From Streptomyces katrae (GTDB lineage Bacteria; Actinomycetota; Actinomycetes; Streptomycetales; Streptomycetaceae), in NCBI RefSeq assembly GCF_000717655.1, contig NZ_JNZY01000008.1:124001-188000 (forward strand): a stretch of DNA of 64,000 nucleotides, given 5' to 3'. Below the pieces are notes generated by a model, which was not told where the DNA came from, searched no databases, and worked only from the letters and a program-made list of their open reading frames with translations. Positions 59,171 to 64,000 of this stretch are shown here, in pieces. Within the stretch, counting starts at the first letter, position 1, and every line of letters starts with the position of its first letter. Both the position numbers and the translations under genes were made by a program.

Positions 59171-59330
59171 CGCAGCGCACCGAGGTGGTGGTGATCGGCG
59201 GCGGCCAGTCCGGGCCCGCCGCCGGCTACCACCTGCGCCGTCTGGGCATCGAGCACGTCATCCTCGACGCCCGGACGGCACCCGGCGGGGCCTGGCAACA
59301 CACCTGGGACTCCCCACGCCGTTCTCCGCC
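59167..59330 (+). pseudogene. Flavin monooxygenase N-terminal fragment
   Basis: The frame starts MTQRTEVVVIGGGQSGPAAG and continues to GIEHVILDARTAPGGAWQHT-WDS, the FAD-binding start of flavin-containing monooxygenases found in ars operons. Then the frame breaks near 59325 and homology ends. It begins with a four-base overlap to the MIP stop. From 59331 to 59456 a piece ending IVLEDIGLTPLGEAPT (stop TAA) belongs to no family I know. Confidence 0.65.
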
Positions 59331-59456
59331 CCGCAGCTGCCGCAGGCCCCGGCCGGCAGCGACGGCACCAACGTCCACCGTGTACTTCGCATCGTGCTCG
59401 AGGACATCGGTCTCACTCCGCTCGGCGAGGCGCCGACGTAACCCAACCGCTTCACC

Positions 59457-59825
59457 GTGCTCTCCGAGCTCGACCGGCTCCCCGTAGCAGCCAGGACGGA
59501 GTGGGGTCACCTGCTGCTGGACATGCTCCGCGATGTCCCGGGAGTACCCGAGGGCCACGGCAAGTGGCGCTTCCGGCGCCTGCTCGACGCGGACAGGACA
59601 CACCCGCTCATCGTCGGCGTCGCCACCTGCTCCGACCGCACCATCCGGGTCGCCTTCACGGCCTACGCGCAGCTTCGCCACCACGAAGTCACCACACGCA
59701 CAGGCCGGACCGAAGAGTCCTCGGCCCTCGGAGTGCCGCTCACCCCCGCCCCGGAGGAGGTCGGCCTTGGGACACCAGCACCGTGCGCGTCCACGGAGAG
59801 CTCGGCATCCCGCGGCTTGCCCTGA
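59457..59825 (+). CDS. Truncated hypothetical protein
   Basis: A frame of up to 122 residues starting at GTG 59457, but the homologous-looking sequence begins just before (NRFTVLSELDRLPVAARTEW), with no start upstream, so its 5' end is probably lost. Then RDVPGVPEGHGKWRFRRLLD, HHEVTTRTGRTEESSALGVP. The last ~20 residues are low-quality. Family not recognised. It may be a remnant. Confidence 0.4.
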   Translation: MLSELDRLPVAARTEWGHLLLDMLRDVPGVPEGHGKWRFRRLLDADRTHPLIVGVATCSDRTIRVAFTAYAQLRHHEVTTRTGRTEESSALGVPLTPAPEEVGLGTPAPCASTESSASRGLP

Positions 59826-59831
59826 CCGCTC

Positions 59832-60329
59832 TCACCCCCCCACCTTCGGGCTGCGGCGCTCCAACAGGACGACGTCGCGCCACACGCCGTGGTGACGGCC
59901 GATCCGCTCGCGGGTGCCGAGGATCCGGAAGCCGGCCCGTGCATGGACGGCGAGGCTGGCGGTGTTCTCGGGGAAGATCCCGGACTGGATGGTCCAGATG
60001 CCCGCGGTCTCGGTCGAGGAGATCAGCGCGTCCAGGAGCGCGCGGCCGACGCCGCGGCCACGCGCGGCGGGATGGACGTAAACGGAGTGCTCGACCACGC
60101 CCGCGTACGCGCACCGGTCCGAGACCGCGCTCGCCGCGACCCAGCCCACCACACGGCCGTCGTCGACGGCGACGAAGCGGTGGCCGGGCAGCTTGGCCTT
60201 GTCGAACGCGGCCCAGTCGGGTGCCTGCGTCTCGAAGGTCGCGTTGCCCTCGTCGATCCCGGCCTGGTAGATGCCCAGCACCTGCTCGGCATGCTCGGGC
60301 CGCAGCGCCTCGATCCGCACCGCGGTCAC
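59832..60329 (-). CDS. arsN: GNAT N-acetyltransferase, ArsN/phosphinothricin acetyltransferase type
   Basis: A 165-residue GNAT enzyme. The acetyl-CoA loop is HSVYVHPAARGRGVGRALLD, the C-terminal motif GIWTIQSGIFPENTASLAVH then GFRILGTRERIGRHHGVWRD, which matches phosphinothricin/arsinothricin acetyltransferases. In ars operons ArsN1 proteins detoxify arsinothricin by N-acetylation; substrate here is inferred from context. GTG 60329 overlaps the arsR stop (GTGA), so the genes are translationally coupled. Confidence 0.88.
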   Translation of the reverse strand: MTAVRIEALRPEHAEQVLGIYQAGIDEGNATFETQAPDWAAFDKAKLPGHRFVAVDDGRVVGWVAASAVSDRCAYAGVVEHSVYVHPAARGRGVGRALLDALISSTETAGIWTIQSGIFPENTASLAVHARAGFRILGTRERIGRHHGVWRDVVLLERRSPKVGG

Positions 60330-60694
60330 GCCGGCTTCGCGGCGCCGGCCAGCAGCGCGCCCATGGCGGCGAGGACGGACGGCTCGACCCGGTAGTACAC
60401 CCACGTCCCGCGGCGCTCGGAGGAGAGCAGGCCTGCCTCCTTGAGCTTCTTCAGGTGGTGGGAGACGGTGGGCTGGGATACGCCGACGTCGGAGATGTCA
60501 CACACGCACGCTTCTCCGCCCTCGTGCGAGGCGACGGCGGAGAACAGGCGCAGGCGCACGGGGTCACCGAGGGCCTTGAACATCTTCGCGGCGACCTCGG
60601 CTTCCTCGGCCGACATGGGCCGCTCGTCCAGCGGCGGACAGCAGGCCGCGACGGGATCGGGCTCCAGGAGCGGCAGAACCTTCGAATTCGACAT
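60326..60694 (-). CDS. arsR: ArsR family repressor with cysteine pairs
   Basis: A 122-residue ArsR/SmtB protein. N-terminal Cys18-Cys19 and Cys63-x-Cys65 (EACVCDIS, start of helix alpha-3/4) are candidate As(III) ligands, as in classic ArsR. Recognition helix: SQPTVSHHLKKLKEAGLLSS. The C-terminus overlaps the arsN start. A 32-bp palindrome at 60687-60718 covers its start codon region, with a second one at 60819-60850 near the divergent monooxygenase gene. Confidence 0.93.
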   Translation of the reverse strand: MSNSKVLPLLEPDPVAACCPPLDERPMSAEEAEVAAKMFKALGDPVRLRLFSAVASHEGGEACVCDISDVGVSQPTVSHHLKKLKEAGLLSSERRGTWVYYRVEPSVLAAMGALLAGAAKPA

Positions 60695-60718
60695 ACGCCT
60701 ATGTTGACATACGTCGAA
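60687..60718. promoter_or_regulatory. ArsR operator candidate 1 (32-bp palindrome)
   Basis: TTCGA (60687-60691) and TCGAA (60714-60718) flank a core with CATACG..CTATGTTGACATACG. The same size and core appear at 60819-60850. It overlaps the start of the arsR coding region and so suits autorepression. Confidence 0.7.
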
Positions 60719-60818
60719 CTAGAGCGGCAGGGGTTGACCTGCGAGCGCGTGCGCGGCAGCGAGGCCGGCCTGGCCCCTCCGATACGGACTACGTCCACAC
60801 GCCCCACAACAACACCGT

Positions 60819-60850
60819 TTCGATGAATGTCTATGTTGACGCACATCGAA
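60819..60850. promoter_or_regulatory. ArsR operator candidate 2 (32-bp palindrome)
   Basis: TTTCGATG (60818-60825) and CATCGAAA (60844-60851) are perfect 8-bp arms around a core with CTATGTTGAC, identical to operator 1 (60699-60708). It lies 61 bases before the GTG of the flavin monooxygenase gene. Confidence 0.7.
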
Positions 60851-60911
60851 ACAGGTGTAATGCTGGCAGCGCAATCCATCGACAGGCATCGAAACAACCA
60901 GGGAGCCGATC

Positions 60912-62279
60912 GTGAACGCGCCAGCCATCACCGACCTGCCCGTCGTCGTCATCGGGGCCGGCCCGGCCGGTCTCGCGGCCGCCGCCCACCTCACCGGCCG
61001 CGGCATCGAACCCCTCGTCCTGGAAGCCGGCCCGGTGGCCGGAGCCGCGGTCCGCGAGTGGGCGCACGTACGGCTCTTCTCCCGCTGGGCCGAGCTCGTC
61101 GACCCCGCCGCCGAGAAGCTCCTGGCCCCGACCGGCTGGGCCAAGCCCGCCGCGGACACATACCCCTCCGGCGGGGACTGGGCCGACCTCTACCTCCAGC
61201 CCCTCGCCGACGTCCTCGGCGAGCAGGTGCGCTACGGCGCGACCGTCACCGGCGTCTCGCGCACCGGCCGCGACCGCGTCGTCGACGCCGACCGCGAGGC
61301 CCAGCCCTTCGTCGTCCACTACGAGAGTGCCGACGGGCGCGAGCAGCGGGTCCTGGCCCGCGCCGTCATCGACGCCTCCGGCACCTGGTCCACCCCGAGC
61401 CCGGCCGGTGGCAGCGGCCTTGCCGCCCTGCACGAGAAGGCCGCCGCGGACCGGATCACGTACCGGGTCCCGGACCTGAAGGACCCCGCCGTCCGTGCCC
61501 GCTACGCGGGCAAGCGGATCGCGGTCATCGGCTCCGGCGCCTCCGCCTTCACCGCTCTCGCCTACCTCGCCGATCTCGCCAAGTCCGAGGACGGCAAGGG
61601 CACCCACGCCACGTGGATCCTGCGCCGGGGGATCTCAGGCTCCACCTTCGGCGGCGGCGAGGCCGACCAGCTCCCCGCCCGCGGCGCCCTCGGCCTCGCC
61701 GCCAAGGCGGCCGTCGACAACGGGTACGCGGACGCGGTCACCGGTTTCCGCACGGACGCCGTCGAACGCGACGGTGACGGCCGCGTGGTCCTGGCCGGTG
61801 AGGACGGCCGCCGCCTGGACCCGGTCGACGAGGTCATCGTCCTCACCGGCTTCCGTCCCGACCTCGGCTTCCTGGACGAGCTGCGTCTCGGTCTCGACGA
61901 ACGCCTGCAGGCCCCGACCGCGCTCGCTCCGCTGATCGACCCCAACCAGCACTCCTGCGGCACCGTCTACCCGCACGGCGTGGGCGAGCTCTCCCACCCG
62001 GAGAAGAACGTCTACCTCGTCGGCATGAAGTCCTACGGCCGCGCCCCCACCTTCCTCGCCATGACCGGCTACGAACAGGTCCGCTCCATCGCCGCCCACC
62101 TCGCCGGCAACCGCGAAGCCGCCGAGCGCATCGAACTCACCCTCCCCGAGACCGGCGTGTGCGGCGGCGCGGGCCTCTTCGACGAGCCCGAGGCCGCCGA
62201 GGCGACCGGTGGCGGCTGCTGCGCAGCCCCGGCCACCCTCACCATCGGCAGCGCGCCCGCCTCCTCCGGCGTCTGCTGA
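60912..62279 (+). CDS. Flavin-dependent monooxygenase of the arsenic cluster (ArsO-like)
   Basis: A 455-residue two-Rossmann flavoprotein. FAD loop VVVIGAGPAGLAAAAHLTGR at the start, NAD(P) loop RIAVIGSGASAFTALAYLAD near 200, and CGTVYPHGVGELSHPEKNVY/LVGMKSYGRAPTFLAM later. Such enzymes are frequent in Streptomyces ars operons, but their reaction is not well established. The C-terminal 50 residues are Cys-rich (VCGGAGLF, GGGCCAAP, final Cys), a likely metalloid- or metal-binding tail. GTG 60912 follows AGGGAGCCG. First gene of a unit with the MFS transporter, under the second palindrome. Confidence 0.88.
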   Translation: MNAPAITDLPVVVIGAGPAGLAAAAHLTGRGIEPLVLEAGPVAGAAVREWAHVRLFSRWAELVDPAAEKLLAPTGWAKPAADTYPSGGDWADLYLQPLADVLGEQVRYGATVTGVSRTGRDRVVDADREAQPFVVHYESADGREQRVLARAVIDASGTWSTPSPAGGSGLAALHEKAAADRITYRVPDLKDPAVRARYAGKRIAVIGSGASAFTALAYLADLAKSEDGKGTHATWILRRGISGSTFGGGEADQLPARGALGLAAKAAVDNGYADAVTGFRTDAVERDGDGRVVLAGEDGRRLDPVDEVIVLTGFRPDLGFLDELRLGLDERLQAPTALAPLIDPNQHSCGTVYPHGVGELSHPEKNVYLVGMKSYGRAPTFLAMTGYEQVRSIAAHLAGNREAAERIELTLPETGVCGGAGLFDEPEAAEATGGGCCAAPATLTIGSAPASSGVC

Positions 62280-62282
62280 ACC

Positions 62283-63551
62283 GTGCCCGAGACCCAGGCC
62301 AGCGTGGCCGCGACCGGAACAGGGGACCGGTCGCGGCCACGCGCCGTCCTGCCCGCCCTCTGCCTCACGCAGATCACCAGCTGGGGCATCGTCTACTACG
62401 CCTTCCCCGTCCTCAATCCCGCCATCACCGCCGACACCGGCTGGAGCGCGGGAGCAACCACCGCAGCGTTCTCCGCCGCCCTCGTCGTCTCCGCCACAGC
62501 CGGGATCTACGTCGGCCGCGTCCTGGACCACCGTGGGCCCCGCACCGTCATGACCGCAGGCTCCGTCCTGGGCGCCCTGAGCCTGCTGGTGATCGCCGCA
62601 GCCCCCAACCTGCCCCTCTTCTTCACCGGATGGCTGCTCGCCGGGGCAGCCATGGCCGCCACCTTCTACCAGCCCGCCTTCGCCGCCCTCACCCGCTGGT
62701 GGGCCCCCGATCACATCCGCGCACTCACCATCGTCACCCTCGCCGGCGGACTCGCCTCCACCGTCTTCGCACCCCTGACCGGGATACTCGCCGACCACAT
62801 GTCCTGGCGCGCCACCTACGTGGTACTCGCCGGGATCCTCGCCGCCCTGACCGTCCCAGCCCACGCCCTGGCCCTGAAAGCGCCCTGGCCACCGGCCCCG
62901 CCGAGCCCTCCGCACCTTACCGGCGGCCACGAGCAAGTCGTGCGCAGCCGGGCTTTCCGGATGCTGGCCGCCGCCTTCACCCTCTCCGCGTTCGCGATGT
63001 ACGCCGTCGTCATCGGCCTCGTCCCCCTCCTGCTCGAACGCGGCTACACCACCACCCAGGCCGCATGGGCACTCGGGCTCGGCGGCGCGGGCCAAACCCT
63101 CGGCCGCACCCTGTACGCGACCCTCGCCCGCCACCTGGGCGTCACCGCCCGCACCGTCACCCTGATCGCACTCGGCGCCCTCACCACCGCGGCCCTCGGG
63201 GCCGTGGCCGGCCCGTATCCCCTACTCCTTGCGGCATCCGTCCTCGCCGGGGTGATCCGAGGCAACCTCACCCTCCTCCAGGCCACCGCCGTCACCGACC
63301 GGTGGGGCACCACCCACTACGGCCGGCTCTCCGGACTCCTCGGCGCACCGGCCCACGCCGCAGCCGCCCTCGCCCCCTTCGCCGGCGCGGTCCTGGCCGG
63401 ACCCCTCGGCGGCTACCCCGCGCTCTTCACAGTGCTCGCCGCGCTGTCGATCACTGCCGCGGTCACAGCCCTCGCAGCCCGCCCCCACAGCCAGGAGGGA
63501 AGCACTCACCCGAACCGGCCACAGCGCCACACGTTGCAGCCACCACGGTGA
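62283..63551 (+). CDS. MFS transporter of the arsenic cluster
   Basis: A 422-residue major facilitator with about 12 helices. SWGIVYYAFPVLNPAITADT in helix 1-2, RVLDHRGPRTVMTAG in the loop, MAATFYQPAFAALTRWWAPD and GLVPLLLERGYTTTQAAWAL later. Such MFS proteins occur beside arsO/arsR genes, and may export arsenic species or organoarsenicals; substrate not shown. GTG at 62283 starts four bases after the monooxygenase stop, so the two form an operon. Confidence 0.88.
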   Translation: MPETQASVAATGTGDRSRPRAVLPALCLTQITSWGIVYYAFPVLNPAITADTGWSAGATTAAFSAALVVSATAGIYVGRVLDHRGPRTVMTAGSVLGALSLLVIAAAPNLPLFFTGWLLAGAAMAATFYQPAFAALTRWWAPDHIRALTIVTLAGGLASTVFAPLTGILADHMSWRATYVVLAGILAALTVPAHALALKAPWPPAPPSPPHLTGGHEQVVRSRAFRMLAAAFTLSAFAMYAVVIGLVPLLLERGYTTTQAAWALGLGGAGQTLGRTLYATLARHLGVTARTVTLIALGALTTAALGAVAGPYPLLLAASVLAGVIRGNLTLLQATAVTDRWGTTHYGRLSGLLGAPAHAAAALAPFAGAVLAGPLGGYPALFTVLAALSITAAVTALAARPHSQEGSTHPNRPQRHTLQPPR

Positions 63552-64000
63552 CCACTCCGCGCGCTGAGCTGCACAGACTCCCCGCCTTCCGCCTCGCGCC
63601 ACACCTGCTCCCCCGGAGAAGCCGCTCTGCACGCCATGCCGACAGGCCCGGCAGGAGCCGCTCGCCCGCCCCTGACCGTGACCGAACCCGCACCACCGCC
63701 CGCACCGATCAAGCCGCGAGCCCCGCGCAGCTGCGTCCCGTCCCCGGCGTCCACCTCAGCGTCGTGCCCAGGGGGCGGCGGGCGCCGGGCGGTGGCGGGG
63801 GAGGATCCCCAAGCAGGTCGCGGTCTTCACCACCACGGCGGGTGACCGGCCCGCCAGGCGGTCGAGGGCCTGGCTCATCCGTTGTCCACGACCCGTCCCG
63901 CATCGCGTGTCGCGTGAAACCCTTCCGTCCCGTGCGAGTTGTCACGTGTCCCTGGAAGAAGTTGTCGGTACTGCCGCCTCGAAGTGGTCCGTACCGCCGC
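63552..64000. other. 449-base right edge, no gene recognised
   Basis: Reverse-strand frames near 63754-63945 show DRDLLGDPPPPPPGARRPLG and a piece AVVVKTATCLGILPRHR, possibly a remnant. I cannot assign any gene. The window ends here. Confidence 0.35.

Overview
The window is high-GC actinobacterial DNA and almost certainly Streptomyces. GTG and TTG starts behind GGAGG-type ribosome sites are common, and the gene families are typical of the genus: GAF-ANTAR proteins, STAS proteins, a SpoIIE phosphatase with an ANTAR domain, DUF6479-like and DUF6213-like small proteins, split LigD domains and an Rpf-like transglycosylase. About 18 decayed gene remnants lie between intact genes, and I see no ribosomal or central-metabolism operon. 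That fits an accessory region such as a chromosome arm or a large plasmid; this placement is inference.

Layout. 1-6600: a wrecked ATP-dependent DNA ligase, a UdgX-type uracil-DNA glycosylase, and a stress/signalling group (two STAS proteins, Rho-N-like protein, SRPBCC protein, two GAF-ANTAR proteins, Dps). 7450-9400: a membrane molybdopterin oxidoreductase and partner. 9570-12676: a VOC protein and a tight repair operon (LigD phosphoesterase, LigD polymerase, HhH-GPD protein, proline-rich peptide). 12867-22833: glutamate-cysteine ligase-like enzyme, collapsed FAD oxidase, pyruvate-oxidase-like TPP enzyme, DUF6479-like protein, ANTAR-GAF-PAS-SpoIIE phosphatase, CBS protein and small proteins. 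22900-25300: remnants, a Cys-rich protein and a lipoprotein. 25694-29150: secreted papain-like protease with an anchored partner, divergent NlpC/P60 protein, and an extra CoaD. 29245-34446: SRPBCC, membrane protein, TetR-DoxX, SDR/AraC. 34755-34828: initiator tRNA-Met. 35005-41509: a catabolic-looking operon (acyl-CoA ligase, aldehyde dehydrogenase, MFS, TauD dioxygenase) with its TetR. 41805-50900: Rpf-like protein, M6-like protease, S33 peptidase, SBP5 lipoprotein, LysR and VOC. 51214-56338: CBM48 protein and a HAD-GT20 fusion. 56640-63551: an arsenic-resistance region (ArsC, decayed ArsC-like gene, two ArsR, MIP channel, ArsN-type acetyltransferase, flavin monooxygenase, MFS).

How genes work together. 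The four genes at 10224-12676 overlap or nearly touch and form a repair unit lacking its own ligase; the only ligase in view is the ruined one at the left edge. Several stress genes (STAS 1992, Dps 6100, CBS 22093, small protein 22301) are preceded by boxes of the form GNNT-N15/16-GGGTA, which is the known Streptomyces SigB-type promoter pattern. In the arsenic region two matching 32-bp palindromes sit in front of the divergent arsR-arsN and monooxygenase-MFS units and probably coordinate them. The secreted protease, S33 peptidase, peptide-binding lipoprotein and LysR gene around 43762-49666 look like a peptide-scavenging group with shared upstream motifs.

Limits. All family names come from reading translated sequence by eye, without database searches. 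Remnant boundaries are approximate.
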